From NCBI RefSeq assembly GCF_024970185.1, contig NZ_CP103965.1, positions 1,608,001-1,672,000 on the forward strand: a stretch of DNA of 64,000 bases. The letters are read 5' to 3'. Numbering within the stretch: the first letter of the stretch is position 1; each line of letters begins with the position of its first letter. The notes beneath the pieces are model-generated. The model saw only the letters and a list, made by a program, of their open reading frames with translations. It made no database searches and was not told the DNA's origin. The position numbers and the translations under genes are program-made. This DNA is from Pseudomonas sp. N3-W. GTDB lineage: Bacteria > Pseudomonadota > Gammaproteobacteria > Pseudomonadales > Pseudomonadaceae. Of the stretch, positions 1-9,139 are shown piece after piece.

Positions 1-285
1 GGCCTGTGCCGCATCAAAGTGCGCGAGGGCCGCCGCCAGGTCCGGGTTGGCCTTGAGCAGTTGCTGTTGCAGGTCGTTCAGACGTGGGTCCTGATACAGC
101 TGCCACCATTGCGTCGAAATTTGTTGAGCGGGATTGGCCTGGTGCCACGGACCGTCGCTGGTCTGTTCGCGGTATTGCGCGGGCAGGTCGAGCGTCGGCG
201 CCTTGTAGGTCGGTGCCAGTGAACAGCCCTGCAAGGCCAGCGCCATGGCCACTGTTGCGGCCAGCGTTTCAAGCCTTGGGCGCAT
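1..285 (-). CDS. RND efflux outer-membrane lipoprotein, NodT/OprM family (partial, N-terminal end only)
   Basis: This is the first 95 codons of an outer-membrane channel subunit of a tripartite efflux pump; the rest lies beyond the window start. The protein begins with a hydrophobic signal and a lipobox ending L-Q-G-C-S, so the mature N-terminal Cys should be lipidated. The following segment (APTYKAP, then QWWQLYQDPRL) is typical of the NodT/OprM family start. The ATG at 285 overlaps the 3' end of the adaptor gene by 17 bp, showing translational coupling in a permease-adaptor-channel operon. It would carry substrate across the outer membrane. Substrate is unknown. The family call is secure; length and completeness cannot be judged. 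Confidence 0.88.
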   Translation of the reverse strand, partial: MRPRLETLAATVAMALALQGCSLAPTYKAPTLDLPAQYREQTSDGPWHQANPAQQISTQWWQLYQDPRLNDLQQQLLKANPDLAAALAHFDAAQA

Positions 286-1435
286 GGGCACCTCCGGCGT
301 CGGCCAGTTGCACGACATCGCCTTCACGCAGCGCGTCTGGCGGATTATCGACGACTCGATCCGCAGGCTTCAGGCCCTGATCGATCACCAGTCGCTCGCC
401 CAGATCCAGGCCGATATGGATGTCACGCAAATGCACATGATTGTCCGGGTCGAGCACCGCGACTTGCGTGCCCTGGGCACGGAAGATCAGCGAACTGGCC
501 GGGATGCTGACGCCATGGGTGTCAGCCGGAATCTGCAAGGTGGCCTCGGCATAGTCACCGGGCAGCAAGGCGCCATCCGGGTTGTCGGCGACAAATTGCG
601 CCAGCAGCGTGCCGGAGCGACGGTCCACCGCCGTGGAGTCGCCGATCAGCCGAGCCGTGAAATGCTGGCCAGGATGCTCCGGCACGATCAATTCGGCCTG
701 CATGCCGGGGCGGATCACGCTGGCATAGTTCTGCGGCACCGGCACATAGAGGCGCAGTTGATGGGTGTCGGCGATGTCGAACAGCTCCGGGTCGCTGTCG
801 CTGTCGGCCTTGATCAACTGACCGATATCGGTATTGCGCGCGGTGATGGTCCCGGCGAAGGGCGCACGAATGGTCTTGTAGTCTTCAAGGGCCGAGAGCC
901 GCGCATAGTCGGCGGCGGCAGCCTGGGCATTGGCCTTGGCGGCAGCGGCGTTGGAGCTTTTTTCATCGGCTTCCTGACGCGACACCGAATGCGTCGCCAG
1001 CAGGTTCTGCCAGCGGCTTGCGGTGGTTTCGGCCAGGCGTGCGTTGGCCTGTTCCTGAATCAGCCGCGCATGGGCTTGCGCCACTTGCTGATCGAGGTCC
1101 GGGCTGTCGATTTCGCCGAGAATCTGCCCGGCTTTCACCTGGGCACCGATGTCGGTTTTCCAGTCCTTGAGGTAGCCGCTGACGCGAGCGTGGATCGGCG
1201 CCTTGCTCCACGCCTCCAGATGCGCCGGCAGACGCAGGCTGTCGCCGTGTACGTTCTGTTGCGGCTGGAACACGCTGACCAGCGGCATGGCGGCGGTTTC
1301 GGTCCAGGCGGCCACGGCTTTTTCGTGGCGAGTGCGAGCGGCCAGTCCATTGGCTACCAGCAGCGCGGCCAGGGTCAGACCGCCAATCCCCGCCAGCATC
1401 AGGCGTTTGCGCGAAGGTTTTTGATCAGACGACAT
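269..1435 (-). CDS. RND efflux periplasmic adaptor (membrane fusion protein)
   Basis: 388-residue adaptor linking the inner-membrane RND permease to the outer-membrane channel. An N-terminal hydrophobic segment (about residues 10-34) follows a basic MSSDQKPSRKR start. Next come the split lipoyl/hairpin region, with an Ala- and Gln-rich coiled coil near residues 90-170, and the beta-barrel domain. The typical IRAPFAGTITARNTDIGQL segment is present. The start at 1435 is preferred over the upstream in-frame ATG at 1492 because it has a GGAG Shine-Dalgarno at suitable distance and overlaps the permease stop by 11 bp. It sits in the middle of a three-gene efflux operon. Substrate cannot be told from sequence. 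Confidence 0.92.
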   Translation of the reverse strand: MSSDQKPSRKRLMLAGIGGLTLAALLVANGLAARTRHEKAVAAWTETAAMPLVSVFQPQQNVHGDSLRLPAHLEAWSKAPIHARVSGYLKDWKTDIGAQVKAGQILGEIDSPDLDQQVAQAHARLIQEQANARLAETTASRWQNLLATHSVSRQEADEKSSNAAAAKANAQAAAADYARLSALEDYKTIRAPFAGTITARNTDIGQLIKADSDSDPELFDIADTHQLRLYVPVPQNYASVIRPGMQAELIVPEHPGQHFTARLIGDSTAVDRRSGTLLAQFVADNPDGALLPGDYAEATLQIPADTHGVSIPASSLIFRAQGTQVAVLDPDNHVHLRDIHIGLDLGERLVIDQGLKPADRVVDNPPDALREGDVVQLADAGGAHAPKA

Positions 1436-4400
1436 GGGTGTTTTCTCCAGCAAGATTTTCTTCAGCTTCAGCGCGAGATGATTGACGTCCATGGACCAGA
1501 CTGAAAACCACGGGAACGAATAGCAGGGTGGCGGTAGTGGCGAGGATCAGGCCGCCGATCACGGCGCGGCCCAGTGGCGCGTTCTGTTCTTCGGACAGGG
1601 CCAGCGGCAGCATGCCGATGATCATCGCCAGGGCGGTCATGCATACGGGGCGGAAACGCGTGTAGCCACCCTCCAGCGCGGCCTTGAGAGCATCGCCGTG
1701 TTCGGCCAGGCGTTCACGACAGAAACTCACCACCAGAATCGAGTTGGCGGTCGCCACCCCCATACACAGGATGGCCCCGGTCAGGGCCGGCACCGACAGC
1801 GAGGTGCCGCTCAGGAACAGCATCCAGACAATCCCGGCGAGGGCGGCGGGCAGGGCGGTGATGATCACGAACGGATCGACCCAGGACTGGAAGTTGACCA
1901 CGATCAGCAGGTAGATCAGCACCACTGCGCCGAGCAGGCCGAAGCTCAGACCGCTGAACGCTTCGTGCAGGGCATCGATCTGCCCGTGCAGGCTGATCAC
2001 CGAGCCCTTGGGCCGCATCGAGGCGGTGTCATCCAGCACTTTCTGGATGTCCTTGGCGACGCCGCCGAGGTCGCGGCCCTGCACGTTGGCGTACAGGTCG
2101 AGGGTCGGCATGATGTTGTAGTGGCTGACCACCGCCGGGCTCTGTACCCGGGAAATGTTCGCCAGGCCGCCGAGAATCTGCGACCGGCCGTCACTGCCGG
2201 TCACCGGCAGCGCTTCCAGCGAAGGCAGGCTGTCCAGGCGATATTGCGGCGTGGCCGCGACCACCCCGTAAGACACGCCGTTGGCCGGGTTGAGCCAGAA
2301 GGTCGGTGCGGTCTGCGAGCTGCCGGCCAGGGAGGCGACCATGCTGTTGGTCACGTCACGCTCGGTGATGCCCAGGCCATTGGCCCGCAGCCGGTCAACG
2401 TTGACCTGCAATGACGGATAACCGGTGGACTGCTGGATCCGCAGGTCGGCAATCCCGGCGACATGTTGCAGGCGTCGCTCGAGTTCCACGGCGTAGGCAC
2501 GGTTCTCATCGCCATTGGGCCCGGAAATTTTCACGTCCAGCGGTGCCGGTGCGCCGAAGTTGAGGATCTGGCTGCTGATGTCTGCCGGCAGAAACGCAAA
2601 GTGACTGCCGGGAAAACTGTTCGGCAAGGCTTCGCGCAGGCGTTTCACGTAATCGGCGGTGGGGCTGTGGTCGGCCTTGAGACTGACCTGGATGTCGCCA
2701 TCCTGCGGGCCGATGGTGCCGCTGTTGCTGTAGGCCATGTCGATGCCGCTCAGCGGGATGCCGATGTTGTCGACAATGGTGTCCAGTTGATTGGCCGGAA
2801 TGATCTCGCGGATGCGCGCTTCGATGCGGTCGAACGCCGCCGCGCTTTCTTCGATCCGCGTGCCCAGCGGCAAGCGCACATGCAGCGACAGCGCGCCGGC
2901 GTCGGTGGCCGGGAAGAAGTCCTGGCCCAGGCTCGGCAGCAGCGCAAACGAGGCCAGCACACAGGCGAGAAACCCCAGCAGGAAACGCTTGCGGTATTGC
3001 AGCGCCAGCTCCAGCAAACCGAAATACGTGTCCCGCAGGTTGGAGAAATGCCGCTCGAAACCCTGCTGGAAATTCAGCACCCGTTGCAGCAAAGGGTGGT
3101 GCTGTTTGCGGTGTTGTTCGCCCTCGTGATGGTTGATGAACTCATCTTCCGGGTGATGCCCCGGGCCTTGCTCCGGCACATGCGGCTTGAGCAGGAACAT
3201 TGCCAGCGTCGGCACCAGCGTACGCGACAGGATGAACGAACTGGCCATGGCGAAAATCACCGCCAGCGCCATCGGCCGGAACAGGTAACCGGCGATACCC
3301 TGCAGCATGAACATCGGCACGAACACGATGCAGATGCACAGCAAGGACACGAAGGCCGGGCCGACAATCTGCTTCGCACCGTCAAGGATCGCGGTCTTCA
3401 CCGCCTTGCCTTGTTCCAGGTGCCAGTTGATGTTCTCGATGGTCACCGTGGCATCGTCCACCAGAATCCCCACCGCCAACGCCAGCCCTCCGAGCGTCAT
3501 GACGTTCAGGGTCTGGCCGCTGACGGCCAGCAGGGCGATGGCCGACAACACGGCCAGCGGAATCGAGGCGGCGATGATCAGGGTCGAGCGCCAGCTGCCG
3601 AGGAACAGCAGGATCATTGCGCTGGTCAGCAACGCGGCGATGATGCCTTCTTTGGCGACGCTGCCCACCGATTGTTTGACGAACACCGAAGCGTCTCCCA
3701 ACAGCGAGGTTTTCAGCGACGGCGGCAGGGTTTCGTTGATGCGCGGCAGCATCTGGCGAATGCCGTCGATGATCGACAGCGTGGAAATGTTGCCGTTCTT
3801 CAGCGCCGGCATCAGCACCGCACGACGCCCGTCCACGCGCACGATGTTGGTCTGCGGCGGTGAGCCGTCGCGCACGTGGGCCACCTGGCCGATGGTGATC
3901 AACGCGCCGTCGACGGTCTTGATCGGCAGGTCGTTGAGTTCATCGATGGCTTTCGGGCTGTTATTGAGCAGCACCGTGTATTCGTTGGGGCCGAGCTTGG
4001 CGGTGCCCACCGGGATGATCTGGTTCTGCGCCGCCAACGCGTTGCCCACGTCCTGGGCCGAGAGGCCCTTGGCGGCCAGCGCTTGCGGGTCAAGATCGAG
4101 GGTGATCTGCCGTTGTTTGCCGCCCATGGGCGTGGGGATCGCCAGCCCCGGCACCGACGTCAGCGGCAGGCGGATGTTGTTCTGCACCAGGTCGCGGATC
4201 TTCGCCTCCGACAACGTCGGGCTTGAGAACGCCATCTGCAAGATCGGCACGGTCGAGGCGCTGTAGTTGAGGATCAGCGGCGGGGTGATGCCCGGTGGCA
4301 TCTGTTTCAGCACGGTCTGCGATACCGCCGTGACCTGAGCATTGGCGGTGCGGATATCCACACCCGGTTGGAAGAAGATTTTGACGATGCCCATGCCCGG

Positions 4401-4661
4401 CAGCGATTGCGACTCGATGTGTTCGATGTCGTTGACCGTGGTGCTCAGCGAACGCTCATAGGTATAGATCACCCGTCCGGCCATGTCCTGCGGCGCCAGG
4501 CCGTTGTACTGCCAGACCACCGCGATGACCGGAATACCAATGTCGGGAAACACGTCCGTGGGCGTACGCAGGGCCGCCATCGGCCCGATGATGCAGATGA
4601 AAATTGCCAGCACGATAAACGTGTAGGGCTTGAGCAGTGCGGTCTTTACCAGCCCGAGCAT
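1425..4661 (-). CDS. RND efflux permease (inner membrane)
   Basis: 1078-residue proton-driven RND transporter, of normal family length, with two six-helix halves and two large periplasmic loops. TM4 carries the paired acidic residues of proton relay (D402-D403 in GILVDDATVTIEN). The start MLGLVKTALLKPY and the PTDVFPDIGIPV segment are typical of a Pseudomonas subgroup of HAE-like pumps. An unusual feature is a His-rich cytoplasmic loop at about residues 493-522, between TM6 and the second half (motifs GHHPEDEF, NHHEGEQH, KQHH). It is the first gene of an operon with adaptor and channel. A drug or organic solute is the most likely substrate; a metal role suggested by the His stretch is only inference. 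Confidence 0.93.
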   Translation of the reverse strand: MLGLVKTALLKPYTFIVLAIFICIIGPMAALRTPTDVFPDIGIPVIAVVWQYNGLAPQDMAGRVIYTYERSLSTTVNDIEHIESQSLPGMGIVKIFFQPGVDIRTANAQVTAVSQTVLKQMPPGITPPLILNYSASTVPILQMAFSSPTLSEAKIRDLVQNNIRLPLTSVPGLAIPTPMGGKQRQITLDLDPQALAAKGLSAQDVGNALAAQNQIIPVGTAKLGPNEYTVLLNNSPKAIDELNDLPIKTVDGALITIGQVAHVRDGSPPQTNIVRVDGRRAVLMPALKNGNISTLSIIDGIRQMLPRINETLPPSLKTSLLGDASVFVKQSVGSVAKEGIIAALLTSAMILLFLGSWRSTLIIAASIPLAVLSAIALLAVSGQTLNVMTLGGLALAVGILVDDATVTIENINWHLEQGKAVKTAILDGAKQIVGPAFVSLLCICIVFVPMFMLQGIAGYLFRPMALAVIFAMASSFILSRTLVPTLAMFLLKPHVPEQGPGHHPEDEFINHHEGEQHRKQHHPLLQRVLNFQQGFERHFSNLRDTYFGLLELALQYRKRFLLGFLACVLASFALLPSLGQDFFPATDAGALSLHVRLPLGTRIEESAAAFDRIEARIREIIPANQLDTIVDNIGIPLSGIDMAYSNSGTIGPQDGDIQVSLKADHSPTADYVKRLREALPNSFPGSHFAFLPADISSQILNFGAPAPLDVKISGPNGDENRAYAVELERRLQHVAGIADLRIQQSTGYPSLQVNVDRLRANGLGITERDVTNSMVASLAGSSQTAPTFWLNPANGVSYGVVAATPQYRLDSLPSLEALPVTGSDGRSQILGGLANISRVQSPAVVSHYNIMPTLDLYANVQGRDLGGVAKDIQKVLDDTASMRPKGSVISLHGQIDALHEAFSGLSFGLLGAVVLIYLLIVVNFQSWVDPFVIITALPAALAGIVWMLFLSGTSLSVPALTGAILCMGVATANSILVVSFCRERLAEHGDALKAALEGGYTRFRPVCMTALAMIIGMLPLALSEEQNAPLGRAVIGGLILATTATLLFVPVVFSLVHGRQSSRAEAEENLAGENTHVV

Positions 4662-4884
4662 GCCGTAACCTCCGAGTCTTGAATTGCAATTCTCGGCAGT
4701 CTTGCGCTTGTTACTTAACGATTTGCCTTCACGGGGATGAAGATATTTTTAACGATTGGCTGAAAATCCTTTCATGGGGATTCATTTGTCCCGGACCGTC
4801 TATCTCGCCACTCTGAACTCCAGATCGATGGGCGCTTTCGAAAGTACAGGCGCCATCGACGCCCATATCGAGAGGTGATTTTCC

Positions 4885-5289
4885 ATGAAGCTAAAACCGC
4901 TATTACTGGTTCCGGGACTGAGTCTGGTGTGTCTGTTGTCGGCATGCGCCGGACCCGTGCCCAAAGCTGATCCGAGTGAAGCGTGGATTGGTCTGAAACA
5001 ACCGAACAGCGCTGACTTGGTGGCGGAGCGGATCGATGGCAAAGAAGTCAACGACGGCCGCTATTTCGAAGTCGAACCGGGTGCGCATCACCTGGACATG
5101 AAGTTGTTCAGCGGCGCCGATGGCGGCTCGACCGATCTCAACTGTGCCGGTCGACTGGACTACAGCCAGTTCAAGGCCGGTGAGCACTACCACCTGGAAG
5201 CGTCGAGTGAGGGCGAGAAAGCCCGGGTCAACCTGCTGGACTCCCACGGCAACCAGGTTGCGCAGAGCCGCAATTTCAGCTGCACATAA
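4885..5289 (+). CDS. small lipoprotein, copy 1 of a tandem pair
   Basis: 134 residues with a lipoprotein signal (LSLVCLLSAC-A; the Cys follows L-S-A) and a well-placed AGAGGTGA-type ribosome site. The mature protein is about 110 residues with two further Cys (near the NCAG and FSCT segments) that could form a disulfide. It shares clear full-length similarity with the next gene (5444-5854), including AWIGL, LAER-DGK, DGR-FEV-PG-H, QF-AGEHY and DSHG. I recognise no known function. The two copies lie head to tail with a REP doublet between them, so this is a recent-looking local duplication. Probably envelope-located. Confidence 0.8.
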   Translation: MKLKPLLLVPGLSLVCLLSACAGPVPKADPSEAWIGLKQPNSADLVAERIDGKEVNDGRYFEVEPGAHHLDMKLFSGADGGSTDLNCAGRLDYSQFKAGEHYHLEASSEGEKARVNLLDSHGNQVAQSRNFSCT

Positions 5290-5304
5290 GCCAGTGCAAA
5301 AAAA

Positions 5305-5397
5305 CCTGTGGGAGCGAGCCTGCTCGCGAAGAGGGCGTGTCAGACACATCAATGTTGACTGTGCCGCCGCTTTCGCGAGCAGGCTCGCTCCCACAGG
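5305..5397. repeat. REP doublet (inverted pair)
   Basis: Two facing copies of the Pseudomonas REP palindrome: GTGGGAGCGAGCCTGCTCGCGAA on the left and its complement TTCGCGAGCAGGCTCGCTCCCAC on the right, separated by about 45 bp. It lies between the two tandem lipoprotein genes. Confidence 0.9.
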
Positions 5398-5443
5398 GGA
5401 GGTGTGGTGTTTTTCAGATCGGTTTTTATAGGAAAGTCTTTCA

Positions 5444-5854
5444 ATGTCATTTAAACATCTGCTACTTATTCCGGGCCTGAGCGTCGTCTGCCTGTTGTCC
5501 GCCTGTGCCGGTCCCATGCCGCAACCCGATCCGGGCATGGCCTGGATCGGGCTTCAGGAGGAGGCCCCCAATGACATGCTGGCCGAACGGGTGGACGGTA
5601 AACGTATCGACGATGGCCGTTTCTTCGAGGTGGCCCCAGGCTCGCACAATCTGGAGGTGACGCTGTTCGAGATCCCGGGTGGCGATTCGAACCAGCAGGA
5701 TTGTGAAGGCAAGGTCAGCTACAACCAGTTCCAGGCCGGCGAACACTACAAACTGGTGGAAACCAGCCTGGGCCGGGAAGTGAGTGCAAAGCTTGAAGAC
5801 TCGCACGGCAAGGAACTGGCCCAGACCGGCGACTTCCAGTGCATGCCGGGTTAA
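5444..5854 (+). CDS. small lipoprotein, copy 2 of a tandem pair
   Basis: 136 residues, paralogue of the gene at 4885-5289. The signal and lipobox (LSVVCLLSAC-A) are nearly identical, and the body diverges to roughly half identity. Two Cys near the QQDCEG and FQCMPG segments match those of copy 1, so a conserved disulfide is plausible. No function is recognised. Because a REP doublet separates the copies, they may be transcribed separately or the REP may tune the downstream message; the sequence does not decide this. Confidence 0.8.
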   Translation: MSFKHLLLIPGLSVVCLLSACAGPMPQPDPGMAWIGLQEEAPNDMLAERVDGKRIDDGRFFEVAPGSHNLEVTLFEIPGGDSNQQDCEGKVSYNQFQAGEHYKLVETSLGREVSAKLEDSHGKELAQTGDFQCMPG

Positions 5855-5875
5855 CTGACTCAGCACCTATCACGG

Positions 5876-5989
5876 TGGGAACGGCGGTGCGACGTTCGGT
5901 TTGCTCGCGCAGGCGGCGTGTCAGTCGATATACAGGTTGCCTGACCCACCGCCTTCGTCGGAACGCCGCCCGGAGCAAGCCCGCTTGTG
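5876..5989. repeat. degenerate REP-like inverted region
   Basis: GC-rich imperfect inverted segments related to the REP theme (GTGGGAACGGCGGTGCGACG and CGTCGGAACGCCGCC) between the convergent ends of the second lipoprotein gene and the sensor kinase. May serve as a transcript end for both. Weakly conserved compared with the other REPs here. Confidence 0.45.
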
Positions 5990-5990
5990 T

Positions 5991-7376
5991 CTAGATCAGG
6001 GCCGTCCGGCAATCCAGGATCATCCGCGTACCGCCCCGCACCCCACTGCCCACTTCGAGCTTGAAGCCATGCAAATTGATGATGGCCGCAACAATCGACA
6101 ACCCCAGTCCGAAGCCGCTCTGATGCTGAGTGTCATCACAGCGATAGAAACGCTGGAAGATCGCCTCTCGCTCAACGGCAGGAATACCGGGGCCGGTGTC
6201 CAGTATTTCGATCCGTGTGCTGCCGGTTTCGTTGCTCGCTCTGAGCGTCACCTCGCCACCCTGCGGGGTGAACTTGATCGAGTTGCTCAACAGGTTCGCC
6301 AGGGTTTCAAACAGCAAGGCCCGGTCGCCATGCAGCGGCGGCAATGATTCGGGGCGTTGCAGGCGCAAGGTCAGTCCGGCCTCCTCGGCGAGCGGCAGGT
6401 AAAAGTCATACACCTCGTCGAGCAACGGGCTCGGATCGAGCTGAACGAAGTCGGCGCGGCGTTGATGGTCTTCCAGTTCAGAGATACGCAACAGGCTGCG
6501 AAAACGCGCCATCAGGTTGTCGGCCTCGTTGATGACTTTATTCATCTGCGCGGCCTGGGGCGAGCCTTCCACCGGCTCTTGCTGGATGCGGTAAAGCTGC
6601 GTGCGGAGCCGGGTCAGCGGTGTGCGCAAATCATGGGCGATGTTGTCACACACGCCTTTGACTTCGTTCATCAGCCGCTCGATGCGCTCCAGCATGGCAT
6701 TGACGATGGCGGCCAGCATGTCCAGTTCATCGCGCCGGTCCGACAACGGCAGGCGCTGGGTCAAATTGCCGGCGACGATGGCTTCGGCACTGGCCTGGAT
6801 CGCCCGGATACGCCGCAACGGGCGGCGGCGCAGCAGCTGCCAGCCAGCAAGGCCGGGAATGATGGTCAGGGAAATGCCCCAGAACAGCGCATGCCAGATG
6901 ATCTGGGTGACCGCCAGCAGCGAACCGTTGTCGCGCACCAGCACCAGCCAGCGACCGTTGCCGATCGCGGTGGCCACCGCGTCGCAACTGGATTGCGGCA
7001 GGGCAGGGTCGTCGGAGTCCACGCAGTTGCTCAGCTCATGAATCTGCCCATCCAGTGGCAGTCGCGCGGGGATAGAGTGGATCGCGCCGTTCAAGGGGGT
7101 TTTCTGACTGTCGAAGAGGCCAAAGGCGTCCACGCTGGGCATGTCGAGCTTCATGCTGCTGTTCAGCGCTTCAATCAACTGGTCGCCGTGCAGGCGCGCG
7201 AACAGATGCTGACGCTGCATCAGCGAGTGCCGGGCAAGGTTGCTCAGGTAGCCGGACACTTCGTAGTACAAGCCGCCCATGAGTACACAGCTCCAGATCA
7301 CGAACAGCGCGCTGTACAGCGCCAGCATGCGGCTGGTCGATGAACTCCAGCCTTTAGACAGGTTCGGCAATGACAT
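5991..7376 (-). CDS. two-component sensor histidine kinase
   Basis: 461-residue inner-membrane kinase. TM1 is at about residues 18-40 and TM2 at about 155-178, enclosing a periplasmic sensor domain of roughly 115 residues. HAMP follows at about 180-235, then the phospho-acceptor H248 in NIAHDLRTPLTRLR, and the catalytic ATPase domain with NLLSNSIKFTPQGG, DTGPGIP and GFGLGLSIV. The sensor loop holds two Cys about 12 residues apart (NCVDSDD and SSCDAV), which might form a disulfide. The start overlaps the end of the response regulator gene by 23 bp, so the two are co-translated partners. The stimulus is not evident; the nearest transport system is the efflux operon at 1-4661. Confidence 0.93.
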   Translation of the reverse strand: MSLPNLSKGWSSSTSRMLALYSALFVIWSCVLMGGLYYEVSGYLSNLARHSLMQRQHLFARLHGDQLIEALNSSMKLDMPSVDAFGLFDSQKTPLNGAIHSIPARLPLDGQIHELSNCVDSDDPALPQSSCDAVATAIGNGRWLVLVRDNGSLLAVTQIIWHALFWGISLTIIPGLAGWQLLRRRPLRRIRAIQASAEAIVAGNLTQRLPLSDRRDELDMLAAIVNAMLERIERLMNEVKGVCDNIAHDLRTPLTRLRTQLYRIQQEPVEGSPQAAQMNKVINEADNLMARFRSLLRISELEDHQRRADFVQLDPSPLLDEVYDFYLPLAEEAGLTLRLQRPESLPPLHGDRALLFETLANLLSNSIKFTPQGGEVTLRASNETGSTRIEILDTGPGIPAVEREAIFQRFYRCDDTQHQSGFGLGLSIVAAIINLHGFKLEVGSGVRGGTRMILDCRTALI

Positions 7377-8037
7377 ACCCCGAGCCTCGCATGGTCCGAA
7401 TCAATGGCATCAGGCCGGGCGGGTCTATCTTCTTGCGCAGACGGCCGATGTGCACGTCGATCAGGTTGGTGCCCGGGTCGAAGTGGTAGCCCCAGACTTC
7501 TTCGAAAATCATCATGCGCGACAGGATCTGCCCGGTATTGCGCATCATGAATTCGAGCAGTTTGTATTCGGTGGGCAACAGGTTCAGCGGTTGTTCGGCG
7601 CGATGCGCCTCGTGGCTGATCAGGTTGAGTTCCAGGTCGGCGACCCGCAGGGTGGTTTCGAACGCCGCCACCGGGCTTTTGCGCCGCAACAGCACTTCGA
7701 CCCGTGCCGCCATTTCGTCGGTGGCGAACGGCTTGGACAGATAGTCGTCGCCACCGGCGCGCAGCCCGCGCACACGCTCGTCGACATCGGACAGGGCGCT
7801 GATCATCAGAATCGGCGTTGCCACGCCAATGGCGCGTAACGTGGTGACAATGGCCAGGCCATCGAGCTCGGGCAGCATGCGGTCGAGGGTGATCAGGTCG
7901 TAGTTGCCGCTGACGGCTTTCACCAGTCCTTCGCGGCCATTGTCGATCCAGTCCACTTCGAAACCGTGGCTTTGCAGCTCGGTCACGATCTCCCTGGCCG
8001 TCACGGCATCATCTTCAATGGTCAAAATACGGGTCAT
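7354..8037 (-). CDS. OmpR-family response regulator
   Basis: 227-residue DNA-binding regulator. Receiver domain: acidic pair D9-D10, phospho-acceptor D52 in LITLDRMLPELDG, and K102 in the YLSKPF motif. It is followed by a winged-helix domain ending RLRKKIDPPGLMPLIRTMRGSGYVIAEP. The start at 8037 is chosen because the protein then begins MTRILTIEDD, the standard receiver start; the longer open frame to 8229 runs into a REP element and is not coding. It is first gene of an operon with the overlapping sensor kinase. Targets are unknown. Confidence 0.93.
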   Translation of the reverse strand: MTRILTIEDDAVTAREIVTELQSHGFEVDWIDNGREGLVKAVSGNYDLITLDRMLPELDGLAIVTTLRAIGVATPILMISALSDVDERVRGLRAGGDDYLSKPFATDEMAARVEVLLRRKSPVAAFETTLRVADLELNLISHEAHRAEQPLNLLPTEYKLLEFMMRNTGQILSRMMIFEEVWGYHFDPGTNLIDVHIGRLRKKIDPPGLMPLIRTMRGSGYVIAEPV

Positions 8038-8182
8038 GTCGGTTTCCTGACAGAAGTTGCGGATGTCAGGATTTTGCCAACAAACGTCGTACGACTTGCT
8101 TACGAAAGTTTCATACTCGGTACAAAGGAATTGGGCTAAGGGCGGGGATTGGAACTTGTGCAGGTGTTCAGTCGGGTGAAGT

Positions 8183-8263
8183 CCCTGTGGGAGCGGGCTT
8201 GCTCGCGAAAGCGGTGTGTCAGTAAACATTGATGTCGACTGACACGCCCTCTTCGCGAGCAGG
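8183..8263. repeat. REP doublet (second arm truncated)
   Basis: Left arm GTGGGAGCGGGCTTGCTCGCGAA; right arm CTTCGCGAGCAGG followed by a run of T instead of the usual GCTCGCTCCCAC. It lies between the start of the response-regulator operon and the end of the next gene; the T-run could let it act as a terminator. Confidence 0.8.
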
Positions 8264-8284
8264 TTTTTTTGTTGTCTGGTGGTG

Positions 8285-9139
8285 TTACGTGGCGGGCAAC
8301 ATCGCCTTGATCCTTTCCATCAGCGTATTGCTGGCGTTGGTGATCTTGCTGCTTTGCGGGTTCAGGCTTGTCGAGCCATTGGTGTTTGCACCCGACAGGA
8401 TCTCCGCCAGGTTGTTGAAGTGGCCCTTTTTCTTGTCATCAGCGCCGGGGTTGACCTTGCCGTACTGATTCAAGGCGTCCTGCAGCGTCTGGTGCTGGGA
8501 CAGCCATTGCGGGGTGGTCTTTTCTTCAGGGCTCAAGCGGTCGAGGAAATTCAGCGCTGCCTTGGCGCGACCGATCGGGTCGTTGGCAAACGGGTCTTTC
8601 CAGTTCTTTTTCTGATCCTCGGGGCCGCTGTACTGACCAGACGCCAGGCGGGCCTGCTGCTGCATCAGCGCTTTGGCGGCGTCTTGCTCATCCTTGGAGA
8701 ACTTGCCGCCCTGGTTGGTGGCGACGGCATTCAACGAGCGCCGATCGAGGTCGCCCATCAATGCATTCTTGTCTTCAACGCTGGCGCTGTAAGGCTTTTC
8801 GCCGGCTTTCATCTGCGCGTATTTGTCATCCATGCGTTTACGTGCATCGATGGCCACGTCCGGGAAAGACTTGTCCTTGGAGCTGGATACCGCACCGGGC
8901 TGGGTGACACCCAGTACCAGGGCGTCAGCGTTCATGCCCTTGCGTACCGGAAAAAACGGCGTGTTGTTGGAAATCGAACCGCTGTAGTCGGTGGATTTTT
9001 TAGAGAGGCTGATCGCGTCATCGGTCTTGGTTTTTTTGTCTGCCTGCCCGGTGTCACCGGCACTGGCTTTAGCTTTGGCCTGGGCCGCTGCGTAATGAGC
9101 GACGATGGTGGAGCTATCGAAGGTTGAGGTGACGTTCAT
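8285..9139 (-). CDS. hypothetical soluble protein, 284 aa
   Basis: I do not recognise a family. The protein has no signal peptide, no membrane segment and no cysteine. It is rich in Ala, Lys, Asp and Ser. The first 60 residues are low-complexity and likely disordered (AKAKASAGDTG, DKKTKTDD), followed by a mainly helical, charged body (SVEDKNALMGDLDRR, DEQDAAKALMQQQARL) and a C-terminal helix. Codon use matches the neighbours. It stands alone between two REP doublets, so it is probably a single-gene transcript. Such a composition fits an exported or secreted substrate as well as a cytoplasmic protein; nothing decides between these. Confidence 0.7.
   Translation of the reverse strand: MNVTSTFDSSTIVAHYAAAQAKAKASAGDTGQADKKTKTDDAISLSKKSTDYSGSISNNTPFFPVRKGMNADALVLGVTQPGAVSSSKDKSFPDVAIDARKRMDDKYAQMKAGEKPYSASVEDKNALMGDLDRRSLNAVATNQGGKFSKDEQDAAKALMQQQARLASGQYSGPEDQKKNWKDPFANDPIGRAKAALNFLDRLSPEEKTTPQWLSQHQTLQDALNQYGKVNPGADDKKKGHFNNLAEILSGANTNGSTSLNPQSSKITNASNTLMERIKAMLPAT

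Noticed and set aside
2463..3863. Long plus-strand open frame (466 aa) inside the RND permease gene
   Set aside because: Antisense shadow of a strong, conserved permease gene; high-GC DNA gives long false frames and the product is Arg/Gln/His-rich with no recognisable fold.
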